DNA of 64,000 nucleotides from the NCBI RefSeq assembly GCF_033958435.1, contig NC_134138.1, positions 8,196,001 to 8,260,000 of the forward strand, given 5' to 3'. The position numbers were made by a program, and so were the translations under genes. Of this stretch, positions 23,901 to 33,500 are shown piece after piece. Below the pieces are notes generated by a model. It was not told where the DNA came from. It searched no databases and saw only the letters and a list, made by a program, of their open reading frames with translations. How positions within the stretch are numbered: the first letter of the stretch is position 1; each line of letters begins with the position of its first letter. The stretch comes from Carettochelys insculpta (Eukaryota > Chordata > Testudines > Carettochelyidae).

Positions 23901-25039
23901 ACCTGGCCCTGGACTCCTCTACTAAGTGCAGACATGTGCCTTGCTTGGTGCCTGCCTTTGCAGGCCCCGCAGGGCCCGGGGAGCTCCTGCCAGTTGCACC
24001 CCTCTTATTTCTCTCCAGCCGCCCCTGGAAATAAATACTTCTCCTTCCCACACTCAGGGCATTATACTTGTCCTGCAGTTTACGGGGCCTTACACAGAGG
24101 TGGAGGGTGAAATGAGGAGCTGCTGTTCCATGGGGTGAAGGCAGCATTCGGGGCAGGAACAGGGGAAGACGACAAGTGTGGGAACTGGAGGGTGCTGCAG
24201 CACCCCCTAATTTCATGGGGGATCCCAGTTGCCGCTGGTTCCACACCCATGATCCCTGCTACTGTCCAGGCTCTGCCCTACCCTTGGGGTCCCGGCTCTG
24301 CTGCCCCATGCCAGGCGTCCCACATACGCAGCACACAGCTACCCAGGGCCCCACTAATTCTGGGGCACCTGCTGAGAGGGTGCCCTAGGCAGCAGTGTAG
24401 CGTATAGGGGTGTGATCACTGTGGGGGTGCAGACGAGGCGGCCTGCCAGCGGGTGCCCGCTGCTCCTGGGCCGGAGTTGCTCTCTTACTCTCTACCCGGC
24501 CTGGGCCTCGTCTGTCGGGCCCCTCCGGGCCTTACCTGCCTCTGGCACACGTGCTGCACCAGCCGCCCGGGCGCGCAGCCCGCCACGTGCAGGCGGCAGA
24601 GCAGCAGGGCGCAGACGAAGCCGTCGCGGGCGCAGACGAAGCGCTGCTCCAGGTAGAAGGCGCGGGCGTCCCAGCCCAGCAGGCGGGTGCGCACGGCGAA
24701 GCGCTGGAAGAGGCGCAGCGGGCGGCGGTGGCGGGCGCAGGAGGCGGCCAGCACGGCCCGGCCCCCCAGGGCGCGCAGGGCCCCCAGGAGGCCGCAGCGG
24801 GCCAGGTGGGCGCAGCGCGCCAGGTCGGCCTCGCGCAGGTAGCGCGCGTTGTTCATGTGCAGCAGCCAGTCCAGGTCGGAGGGCAGCACCAGGCCGGGCC
24901 AGCTCTGCTCCCGCAGCGGGTCCCGCAGGCGGGGCTGCAGCCACCGCGCGTGCAGCAGGGCCAGCGGCAGGCGCAGCAGGTACCAGGCGTCCAGCAGGCA
25001 GAACAGCGCGGCGCCGGCCGCCACCGCCGCCAGCAGCAT
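17824..25039 (-). CDS. THEM6: THEM6, thioesterase superfamily member 6 (two exons)
   Basis: Minus-strand exons 25039-24536 (504 bp) and 17937-17824 (114 bp) join in phase 0 into a 205-aa protein; human THEM6 is about 208 aa. The N-terminus is a hydrophobic segment ([19 protein letters not shown]) expected to anchor it in the ER membrane. A hotdog-fold domain follows, with the characteristic [17 protein letters not shown] stretch and a conserved ASCARHRR. The donor follows ...QHVCQRQ, and exon 2 supplies the conserved tail [13 protein letters not shown] ... NEASSQ, ending KDE. THEM6 is an ER protein linked to lipid homeostasis; its natural thioester substrate is not settled. Its place between LY6 genes matches the mammalian locus. 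The start ATG lies in a CpG-rich region. The 6.6-kb intron is filled with transposon remnants. Confidence 0.95.
18053..18434. repeat. Fold-back: 48-bp inverted repeat, 286-bp spacer
   Basis: Bases 18053-18100 and the reverse complement of 18387-18434 match at 47 of 48 positions (tagccaaaattttggagga ... gaaggggagcgg). The spacer holds a CR1 scrap and the left half of a DNA transposon. Confidence 0.9.
18165..18867. mobile_element. Composite DNA-transposon remnant in THEM6 intron
   Basis: The left part (18165-18386) begins gtgtctacactagcc and is rich in ttcgaa words. The right part (18435-18867) matches 59272-59695 and ends gtgtagacgcagc. The two parts belong to different families joined through the inverted flank segment. 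Confidence 0.65.
19340..19710 (+). mobile_element. CR1-type LINE 3' end, interrupted
   Basis: acctatggaacttctcgcca through gggctagatgggccttcg to gacccagtgtgaccatg matches the tail at 11040-11337. A PLE fragment interrupts it at 19411-19497. Confidence 0.8.
19411..19497 (-). mobile_element. Nested Penelope-like fragment with 13-bp target duplication
   Basis: The 87-bp insert (gcagtccagtagcacttgaa core) is flanked by GGGTTCAAAAAAG at 19398-19410 and 19498-19510, inside a CR1 tail. The insertion is therefore younger than the CR1 copy. Confidence 0.85.
20255..20402 (-). mobile_element. tRNA-derived SINE, antisense
   Basis: On the minus strand gtggtagagcacg (A box) and gcaggttcaatccc (B box) are spaced as in a tRNA-derived pol III promoter. 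The flanking part matches 6645-6780. Confidence 0.7.
20789..21016 (+). mobile_element. hAT miniature element (CAGAGGTGGAAAAAGTA termini)
   Basis: The termini CAGAGGTGGAAAAAGTACCC and GGGTACTTTCCCCGCCTCTG are inverted copies. GCTGCAAC occurs on both sides (20779-20786, two bases before the left end, and 21017-21024), an 8-bp duplication typical of hAT. Length 228 bp, no coding capacity. Confidence 0.8.
21255..21690 (+). mobile_element. Non-LTR retrotransposon ORF2 C-terminal fragment with zinc finger
   Basis: Conceptual reading gives [15 protein letters not shown], then [11 protein letters not shown], and a C2H2-like [21 protein letters not shown] split here into shorter words: CPHC, CRSK, HMRVH. 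This is the known C-terminal arrangement of a LINE ORF2. Stop codons and frameshifts show decay. A 96%-like copy by eye lies at 51049-51375. Confidence 0.75.
21908..22607. mobile_element. DNA transposon remnant, GGCTRCGTCTACAC family
   Basis: The ends are ggctacgtctacactag and ctagtgtagacgcaccc. The interior contains a CAG-rich start (codons for MDPQLQQ) and many ttcgacgt words, shared with 48104-48799 and 58986-59695. Confidence 0.75.
22620..23677. other. THEM6 intron, nothing recognised
   Basis: No transposon or exon was identified in this part of the intron. Confidence 0.35.
23678..24052 (+). repeat. Left arm of the inverted duplication around THEM6 exon 1
   Basis: This 375-bp stretch in THEM6 intron 1 is an inverted, diverged copy of 25233-25585. 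By eye most bases match, with small indels. Shared blocks include aggaatcacctg, gggcttgtca, cagcagaagaggccac, gagggttcactggcactga and ctggactcctctact. The spacer between the arms is about 1.2 kb and holds exon 1. Confidence 0.85.
24536..25039 (-). CDS. THEM6: THEM6 exon 1 (membrane anchor and hotdog core)
   Basis: ATG at 25039-25037 begins MLLAAVAAG; there are 168 in-frame codons to the donor CAG|GTAAGG at 24536/24535. The base composition is very GC-rich, as in a CpG-island first exon. The frame stays open upstream of the ATG, but the ATG chosen matches the family N-terminus. Confidence 0.95.
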
Positions 25040-25260
25040 CGCGGCGGGAGTTGGGGCCGGGGCCCGATGCCACGGGGCCGGCCTCCAGCGCCGGGAGTCT
25101 GCGCCCGGGGCCGGTGCAGCGCCAGGCCGCGTGCACCGCTCAGGGATCCGGGCCCTGTCCCCGCGCGCGCGCGCCGCCCCTGCTGCACTGCCGCACGCGC
25201 ATGAGCGCGCGCTGCAGCCTAATGCGCTGCCTGTGGGAGGGGGAAGTGTTGCTTTCCGGG
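24540..25260. promoter_or_regulatory. CpG island over THEM6 exon 1 and proximal promoter
   Basis: The stretch is dense in CG dinucleotides (runs such as gcgcgcgcgcgccgcc near 25160), unlike its CpG-poor surroundings. It spans exon 1 and about 200 bases upstream of the ATG, as expected of a TATA-less promoter. The transcription start cannot be placed from sequence alone. Confidence 0.75.
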
Positions 25261-25585
25261 GGTGGCTGGAGAGACGCAAGAGGGGTGCGGTTGGCGGGAG
25301 CTCCCCGGGCCCGGCAAAGGCAGGCACCAGGCCAGCCCCGCGTCTGCACTGAGTAGAGGAGTCCAGGGCCGGGCTCCAGGCCAGCAGCGGCGCTTGGGTG
25401 CGCCCGTTCAGCTTCAGTGCCAGTGAACCCTCCCCAGTAGACTTCTCCCGTGGCCTCTTCTGCTGCTCCCAGCAGAGCTGCACCGAGCCCCCACCACCCC
25501 GCTCAGCTGGCGGCTGCCTCCCTCCTTGTGCCCAGGGCCAGCTGACAAGCCCGGTCCCGCTCGGGTTTGTTTGCAGGTGATTCCT
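25233..25585 (-). repeat. Right arm of the inverted duplication (THEM6 upstream region)
   Basis: The segment lies 194-546 bases upstream of the THEM6 ATG, so it probably overlaps promoter or 5'UTR sequence. Its reverse complement matches 23678-24052 along its whole length. Both arms keep the same reading frame open, including EGSLALKLN, but I recognise no protein family there. Confidence 0.85.
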
Positions 25586-25589
25586 AGCG

Positions 25590-26020
25590 CCTGGCCCCCG
25601 GGAGCGGCTGCTGCAGCTGTGCGGCTGTGCTCTTTGCTGCCCGAAAGCTTCCAGCCTCGGCACCCCGCCCCCCGTTACTGCAGCGCTGCCTTCCGCCCAG
25701 CTCCACTCCCAGCCATCCGCAGAAGCCAGTCCTGTCCCTTCCCTCTCTCCTTGCTGATCTCCAGGGGCAGGGCAGGCAATGCCTCCCCACAACGCCTCCC
25801 CCCGCCTTGCTCTCCTGGAGGCTCCAGGCAGCCTCCTCCCTTGGCCTGCCCTTGTGGGGGGCAGAGGCCCAAGTAGGCAGGCTGGGGGCTGGGCAGCCAC
25901 GCCACCGGCCACCTCTCTGGAACTTCTGGGTCAGCCACAGCCACGCTGGCACCCTAGGGCCACGTGCTGGTGGCTTGGGGGGCAGCGGCCCCATTGTGTT
26001 GGTGTGGTGGGGGGTCGGTG
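25590..26020. other. Upstream flank of THEM6, nothing recognised
   Basis: GC-rich with long open frames on both strands and no recognised domain. It may include distal promoter sequence. Confidence 0.3.
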
Positions 26021-26024
26021 TTGG

Positions 26025-26608
26025 GTAGAGTTACAATATACGAAAGAGGACACATCATATATACCATCATGTGCCAACAATGCCCAGATGCTTTGTATAT
26101 TGGACAGACTTCTAACTCCCTTAGATAAAGGGTTAATGGGCACAAAACAGACATCAAAACACTCCAGATCCACAAACCAGTTAGTCAGCATTTTAATGGA
26201 ATGGGGGCATTCTGTCAATGACCTCAAGGTATGTGAGTTACTGAAAAAGAACTTTCGCACTGTTCTGCAAAGAGAAACAGCCGAGCTGGCTTTTATATTC
26301 AAATTCGGCACATTAACACGTGGTTTAAACCAGGATGGGAAATTTCTGAGTCACTGTTGGGGCTCATCTGCATACTTGGTTTAATCTACTTCTTGACCTC
26401 TCCCCCCTCCATTCTCTGATTTGCTCACCTTGATTATCTTTTTCTGATTTGTCCTCCTTGCTTACTGTTTTTGGTTCTCTGTGCCTCAAATATTGAGTCT
26501 GTTCTGGTCTGGCTATGGTCTGAAGAAGTGGGTCTGTTCCACGAAAGCTTACCTAATAAACTATTTGGCTAATCTTTAAAGTGCTACTTGACTGCTTTTT
26601 GTTCTGAA
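26025..26608 (+). mobile_element. Penelope-like element with decayed GIY-YIG endonuclease
   Basis: Reading from about 26055 gives IIYTIMCQQCPDALYIGQT, then KPVSQHFN and, after a +1 shift, HSVNDLKVC: the GIY...YIGxT core and downstream motifs of the Penelope endonuclease, broken by a stop and a frameshift. The copy ends in the family terminal repeat (cctaataaac ... tttaaagtgctacttgactg). This piece identifies the short repeats elsewhere as Penelope-derived. Confidence 0.8.
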
Positions 26609-26704
26609 AGGGCATGTATCTGTATCCGTATCTACCAACTCACCTATAGTAAACTCTTTCATATCCAGCAGGCCCTGGACCGGGAGGTTGCTGGATGGTC
26701 AAAT

Positions 26705-27235
26705 ATTCTGGATCATAGAATCACAGAGCTGGAAGGGACCTCAAGAAATCATCAAGTCCAGCCCCCTGCTTCAAGCAGGATCAACCCCAACTAAGTCATC
26801 CCAGCCATGACTATGTCAAGCTGGGACTTAAAAACCTCTAGGGATGGAGATTCAACCACCTGTCTAGGCAACGCATTCCAGTGCTTCACCTCCCTCCTGG
26901 TGAAGTAGTTTTTCCTAGTATCCAACCAACATCTCTCCTTCTGTAACTTCAGACCATTGCTCGTTGTTCTGCCATCTGACACCACTGAGAACAGTTTCTC
27001 TCCATCCTCTTTAGAGCTCCCCTTGAGGAAGTTGAAGTCTGCTATAAAATCACCTCTCAGTCTTCTCTTCTGCAAACTAAATATGCCTAAATCCCTCAGC
27101 CTCTCCTCATAGGTCATGTACTCCAGCCCCTTAATCATTTTCATTGCCCTCTGCTGAACCTGCTCCAGCACATCCACATCCTTTCTATACTGGGGACCTA
27201 AAACTGGACACAATACTCCAGATGCAATGGGGGGT
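26705..27235 (-). mobile_element. CR1 LINE 3' portion, antisense
   Basis: The minus strand encodes LEQVQQRAMKMIKGLEYM, FSLQKRRLRGDFIADFNFL and HWNALPRQVVESPSLEVFK, the C-terminus of the CR1 reverse transcriptase, ending in the typical agaatcacagagctggaagg tail. Confidence 0.92.
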
Positions 27236-27580
27236 CCTGTGGCACCATATCGACTCACAGGAATGGATGAGCATAAGCTTTTGTGGGCAAAGACTCATTT
27301 TGTCAGATGCAGGTAGTGGAAATTTGCAGAGGCAGGTATAAATAGGCAGGCCAGAGCAAGGCTGAAGATAACGAGGTTAACTCAGTCAGGGACGGTGAGG
27401 CCTACTACCAGCAGTTGATCTGGAGGTGTAAACACCAAGAGAGGAGAGACTGCTTTTGTATTTAGCCAGCCATTCAGTCTTTGTTTAATCCTGAGCTGAG
27501 GATGTCAAATTTGCAGATGAAATGCAGCTCAGCAGTTTCTCTTTGGAGTTTGGTTTTAAAATTTTTTGCTGTAAGATAGC
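27236..27580 (-). mobile_element. Penelope-like fragment, antisense
   Basis: ggtcctgtggcaccatat, gagcataagcttttgtgggc and the interior gcagatgaaatgcagctcag match the PLE-derived family. It abuts a CR1 copy, suggesting insertion next to or into it. Confidence 0.65.
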
Positions 27581-28142
27581 TACTTTTAAATATGGGGGGG
27601 CATCTGGTGCCCCCAAGCTTTGGGGCTCACCCACTGCCCATGTCCAGAGGCAGGTTGCAGGGTACAGATGACACCTCTGGTATCTTTCCAGGGTTTTCCC
27701 AGAGTCTGAGCTCTCTGAGCGAGTCTTCCCCTCGGATTGGCTAGGAGTATGAAGGGAGCCCTGGTGTGGAGTCTGGACTGCTGTATTAAGACAGGTGGAA
27801 AGTTTGTCTTAACCCCATGAGTGTCCAACAAGGCTGGGTGTGCAGAAAGAAACAGAGATACAGAAGAGAAGGAAAAAGTTAATGTTTTTGATGGGTAAAG
27901 CATTAAGCCAGGTTTAATTTAACCGCTATTCCTTGTTCTCTTTTGCTTTTGTGGTAGGGAGCCTTGAGAAGGAAAACGCCTTTTGTCGGACAGTCGTTTA
28001 GTCAGACAGTCTATTCAAGATGCCCTTTGGCGGGGGAAAGAGACAGGCTGGGAGCTGTTGTTAAAATCCAATTCCACCACTTCCTCGGAGACAAACACAC
28101 ACAGAAGGGGAGAGAAAAGAACAGCAAAGAGAGACAGTGATG

Positions 28143-28235
28143 ATGTGGGTCTGTCCCATGAAAGCTCATTGCCTAACAAATAAATAGTTAGTCTTTAAGG
28201 TGCTCCAAGACTGCTTGGGTTTTTTTTTTTGAAGC
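28143..28235 (+). mobile_element. Penelope-like terminal fragment
   Basis: tgggtctgtcccatgaaagc, then gttagtctttaaggtgctcc is the family terminal repeat. Confidence 0.7.
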
Positions 28236-28239
28236 TCCA

Positions 28240-30324
28240 GGCAAACACAGCTCCCTCTTTGGAGTGTAGTTTCTGTCTCTGATGGCCAAAGCCATCCCTA
28301 GTGGTGAATCTGGGCCCTGTGCTTTGGGGGACAGGGTGATTGGCTGATGTACTCCATCCCCGAAGTGACAGGTTAGTCCTGGAAGCGGTGTATTAATTAC
28401 ATCTGCCCCAGATGCTGCTCCCGCTGAGGGACATCTGCTATTGGTAGCTGTCACTTGCAAACTGATCAGCTGCACTGAGACCTGACAAATGCATGCCAGC
28501 ATTGGGCTGGTTGGGGCAGTGCTTTTAGCTGTAGCTTTCAGCCTTGGGCTTACATAGGTGCTGCAAAATAGGCCGGCTCAGCTGGCTAAGCTAGCCTCTT
28601 ATAATGCGGCAGGAAAACAGCGAAGGAGACAAATGAGAAGACGTAAGGTGGAGAAGTTAAAAGAGCGCCCAGGGACAGGGAGGGCAGAGACTTAGTCTGG
28701 CATCCCAGCTGGTGGTCAGAAGGTGGCAGAAGCTGGTAGCATTGCCCCTGTCATTGGGAATCTTCTCTTTGGCCCAGTCTGGCCAGCACATCCTTCAGGA
28801 GAGGGTGGTGGGGGCAGCCGGGATGGCAAAGTTCATGCCAGTAGCCGGTTTTCTCTCTTGCAATGGGTGGAATAGCCCCACGCCCGTCGTCTTGTTGATT
28901 TGGGGGGGGGGGGGGGCACCAGACAAAGATTTGTCATGACAACAAAGTTGAAATCCTGCCACCCGCTACCAGAGGAGAGAGCGAGGAATCAACCAGGTTC
29001 TGAACTGGATCGGTTCAGACCTGGTTAATTCCTGCGGCTCTAGTTTTACGGCAGGCGTGGGGCAAATATCCTCAGCAGTTGAAAGGAAGCGGAGGGCCGG
29101 ATCCTCAGCACAGGGCACATTGGGCTAGAAAGACTGGATCTGGCCCAGTAAATGCTATTGCCTTTTATTTTTCGGGGGTGGAGTCGGGTGGGGGAGGGGC
29201 TCTTTGAAGCCAGTTTGGAACTTGCCTGGATTTTAGTGCACTAGAAAGGGAAGGGCTCAGACCATCAGTTCACATCAGGCAAAGCACAGACGGGGTCTGT
29301 ACTGGGAGCACCTGCAGCTCTGGTATTGCCCCTTATTCCTGATCTGCCCGACCTGCTCTTCCAGCTCTAGGCCTCTCTCGAGCTGTGCAACGGGGAACCC
29401 AGATGAATGCTGCTTTTGCTTGTTGTCCTAAGTGGGATTTGAAACCAGGCCTCGTACGTTTAAAAAAAAATGACAGGAAGTGGGAATTAAAGTCCCCCCA
29501 GAACAGGGAATCACTCCGTTACGGTAGTGCTGGAGCATTATCAAAAGTGGGGGAGCTGAGCCCCCTTATTTCTGTCCCAGCTGAGGATGGGAGCAAGGCC
29601 CTAGCATATGGGGCAGAAGCTGGGATGCCGGGCCTGGGGCTGTCAGCAGAGGCCCCTGCTGTGAAGGGCTCAAACCAGGACCACAGAAGCGGGGGCTGGC
29701 AGCAGAGCCCCTGGTGCATGGAGCCAGCTTCTGGGAGCCTGGGCATGCTGCAGCCTGGTGTCCCACACCCCTAGTTCCTGCTCCTGAGCCTCATTAAGGT
29801 AGTTACGGTACAGAAAGACGGGTGTGTGCAGTGCTCAGGAGAAATCACACGCGGCGCGGTTGGGGTTAAATGCAGGATACCTGGCAGGAGAAAACAGGTA
29901 AGAGTCAGGGGCTTCTCGGATTTTCTCCTGCTGAAATGACGCCTGCCCTGCACGACTCTCCTGGATGGATCAGCTGGTGAATCTGTGCAGTTCTTTGACC
30001 TGCCGGCCACAGCCCTGTCCTGCTCCTGTCTCCTCACCCCCAGAGACCCAGTTCAGAACAGTGCTCCCTGCAGTCCCTCTGTCACTCAACCGCAGCAGCT
30101 ATGTCTCTTCCACGCCCATCCCTGGCAGCGGGAAAGCAGCAGGATGTTGGGAATGCTGAAGAACAGCTGGGAGCAGAGCAGAGCATTGCAGGGGGTTCAA
30201 AGCTGGCTGGGTTTGATCTCCAATGGTCCATTAAATTCCCGACATTCATTGACGAAGTTTCTTTAGTGTGTAAAACTCCCACGCATTGGGCAGCTTGGCT
30301 GGGGGGTTTAGTAGCCCGGCTACG
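28240..30324. other. Region 3' of the second LY6 gene, no gene
   Basis: It contains a G homopolymer near 28899-28916 and a short CR1-like scrap near 29120. A minus-strand AATAAA occurs near 29163, about 1.1 kb past the stop; its use as a polyadenylation signal is uncertain. Confidence 0.35.
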
Positions 30325-30530
30325 CTACGCTGGGACCCTAACGAGGGTCCAGAGGGCAGCGGCTGTGAGCCCCAGGGTGTTGGCTCTCAGAGCTGGTGTG
30401 TTGCTGGTGTTGCACAAGTCGGTGGAACAGCACGAGTCGGGGTGACTCTCCCCAATCCCATCAGGGTCAGAGGGCATGCACGTTTCAGCACAGGATTTGG
30501 ACACGGTCATGTTCCCGAAAAAGGGGTAAC
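30325..30530 (-). CDS. Second LY6 gene, exon 3
   Basis: The acceptor ccctttgtag ends at 30531. The exon encodes YPFFGNMTVSKSCAETC, the SDPDGIG loop, CCSTDLCN and the hydrophobic tail, and stops at TAG 30327-30325. Confidence 0.9.
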
Positions 30531-33500
30531 CTACAAAGGGTGGATTAGAGGAGAGGGAAATGATGAAAGGAGGTTTATGGATATCGGGGCCATTTCTCCT
30601 TTATGCTAAAGCCACCGTGCACAGTCTTGGAAGTAGAAAGGGGCCTTAAAAGGGGAAGCAAAATCCATTCAAAGGAGCCTTAGTGCCTGTGAGAAAAAGT
30701 TCTCATTGGTTTTAGTACAGATTGTGCCTCCCTCACCCAGCACTCTCGGTACCTGAGTGGTCCCGAACGAGGAGATTTGCTGGACGAGGGGAAGTCAGGA
30801 CCCCAGGCTGCCTGGAGCAGGGAGCCAGCTCTTGCAGCGCTCTCCCACAGGGCTGTCAGGCTCCCCCACACTGGTCAGGTTCCCCACTGCTGCAGGGCTA
30901 CTGTCAGGGTTCCTTGCTCTAGCCAGCTCCCTGCTATGAGGTTACAGGGTCCCCTGGACCTGGCTGGGGTCACTGTGGCTATGGGGCGGGCAGGATCCCC
31001 TCAATAGGGCTCCCCAATTCTAGCCAGGCTTCATGTACTGGGGCTACCTGACCTGGCTCCCTGTCCCATGGCTGCCCCCGGGTCTCTCCAGAGCGGGAAG
31101 CCGGTAGGCCTCCCTGCTGCCAGTTGGGCTCCGCTCCAGCCCTGCACAGCTGGAGCTCTCTGGTCCAGCAACATCCACGGTCCTGCCGGATGAAAGGGTT
31201 TCAACCTGCATCTGTAACCGAGTGGTACCCACAATGCACTAGATGCCGTGCGTGTGAAGACACAGCAGCTTTGCCGAAGTGGTATGGAGTTCAGAGCCAG
31301 GCGTCCGCTGGCGTTTCTGTCCTCTCGAGCCTGACCTGGGGACAGGGTAAATTAAGGGTAAAATCACCGCACAGCGCAGTGGGATGTGCAGCTTAGATGG
31401 ACACGTGAAGCAGGGACAGGCCTGATGATGAAGGGAGCCTGGGGGGAGGCAAAGGGGGCAGTGGCTCAGGGGCCCGGTGTTTTAAAGGGGCTTGGAGTTC
31501 CCATCGCTTCTGCTGCTACTTCGGAAGTGGCTGCGGCTGGAGTTCCAGGACCCTTTGAAAGGCTGTGGCAGTGCAGCTCCGTTGCTCTGTGTGCCTGGGG
31601 GAGAGAGTCCAACCAGGGGGACAGTTTGTATAGCGGAGGCATTGAGAGGGGTCAAACCAGCCTGGAAACACTTTATGGAAAGGAAAGCACGTCAAACCAG
31701 GGGGTGCTGCAGCACCTCCCCTGCAACACCGCTAGTTCCAGCACCTGTGGGCCCAGCGCTAAGGTCTGACTGCCTTAGGCTCTGCCTCTGCTGCCTTTGA
31801 CCCCACCTCCTCCAGGGGTATGGAGCCAGGCCCCCTTCCCACCTTGCCCTGGGGCCCACGGTGACTGTCGGTCCCGCCGGGCACCCCCATACGAGCCATA
31901 GAGCAGTTTCTCCAACAGTGACAGCGTCCAGACTATCAGTTCAAAGCGTGCAAGAGTCGAGTGATGCTACTGTAAAATTACCAGTGGCATGTTGTTATTC
32001 TCCTTTGTAAACGATTGGCACCCGGCAAAACTTCTCTGAAGGAATGGGAGTCCAGATCTCCACAAGACAGAGAAGAGATACAGTTGATCATTGATGAAGC
32101 AGAAAGCATCCAGATCCTGGTGAATTACCACCAGGGCAGAATTAAATAGACTTTTTTCCATCTGTAAGTTGAGACTGGGACTTCTCCACTGCACGTAGGA
32201 ACGATCCCAAACTAGGTAGCATAAGAGACAAGCCGGTGCAGGAGAATCTACAACCGAGCTACGTAAGAGATGCTTTTCCTTGGCCATGTTAATCTGCAGT
32301 GATTGGATGAGACTTACCGGAGTCTACAGAAAGCACCGTTGTCTTGCAGGCAGTGGCTTTCTCGGAGCAGTTGCTGACGGTGGTGCATGCAGAGACATCT
32401 GTCGGTTCTTTGCAGGTGTAGCATTGCAAGGACTGGGCTGCCGAGAGGAATAAAATGTCATGTCTCAGAACAGATCTGAGCTGGTGCAGAGTCTGGCTGT
32501 GCTAGGAGAACCTGCAGCTCTGCTACCTGGGGGTGTAGTTCACAAGATCCCCCCGCCCCGTGCCTTCTCCCCAGGGTAGGTTGCAGTTGTAAGTCAGAGG
32601 TTCAAGGTCAATGCTAACCAGTCGCGTGTTGCTGCGTATGAATCCAGGTCTTCAGAGCTAAAAGACCAAGCTGTAGTCAGTCCTCGAAATTAGTCCCTCT
32701 GATATAAATTGTGTCACACTGACCTCATGGAAATTTTGAGGTGCACGATGTAAAAATTCCTCTCACTTATGTCATTTAGAAAATGGAAAATTAGCGTATC
32801 CTCCCAGCATCCTCTGTTTCGTACTTCACATAGGATAAAAGTGGTTTAAAAATGTATTGTTGGGATAGGATCATTTCTTTAAATGCTGCTTAAAATGCTG
32901 TGAATGTCTGGTTACGTCAGTTAGAGATGCGTTAGGTTTAAATGGTCACACAGACAACATTTACCCTTTTACAGTTCCTTTCCCCCTCTGTTCACACTAT
33001 TTCTTAGAGGGGAAAACTCCTGATTATATGTCGTTTCGCTTTCAGTCGCAACTTTGTGGTTCCGATCCTCGACGTGTATCGAGGACCCCCTGTAGCTGGC
33101 TCTTTAATTATTGTTATTCCTGTATTTTGTAAGGCCTTAGATCACAGTCTCCTAGTTTGGGTTCGGTAACTTGAAAATTGCAAGGATGTGTTGTGAACCG
33201 CCTTCCTGGCAACCATCATTACTTCCTTGTAGGAGTCCCACCTATTTGCACAGTCAAGCCTTTTGACATAGCAGTCTGATTTCTTCACTAAAAGTCTACT
33301 GTTAAAAAACAGGAACAAATGTTTCTACTGCCCCCTCCTGGTGAAAATGGAGGAAGAAATTACTTTTGTTTCTAATAATACAGATTGAACTTCTCTGGGC
33401 TGGTGCCCTCTGGACCTGACCAGTGCCGGATGAGAGAATTTGCCAGACCACGAGAAGTCGATGTGGTCTAGCACATTACCAACACTTTCACTGCTTACTG

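Noticed and set aside
24412..25356. A 314-codon plus-strand open frame, Arg/Gly/Ala-rich
   Set aside because: It is the antisense of the THEM6 CpG-rich exon; composition explains the absence of stops.
24485..25912. A 475-codon minus-strand open frame covering THEM6 exon 1 and upstream DNA
   Set aside because: Only the part from 25039 to 24536 matches THEM6. The upstream extension is GC-rich by-product plus the duplicated arm, and the family N-terminus fits the ATG at 25039.
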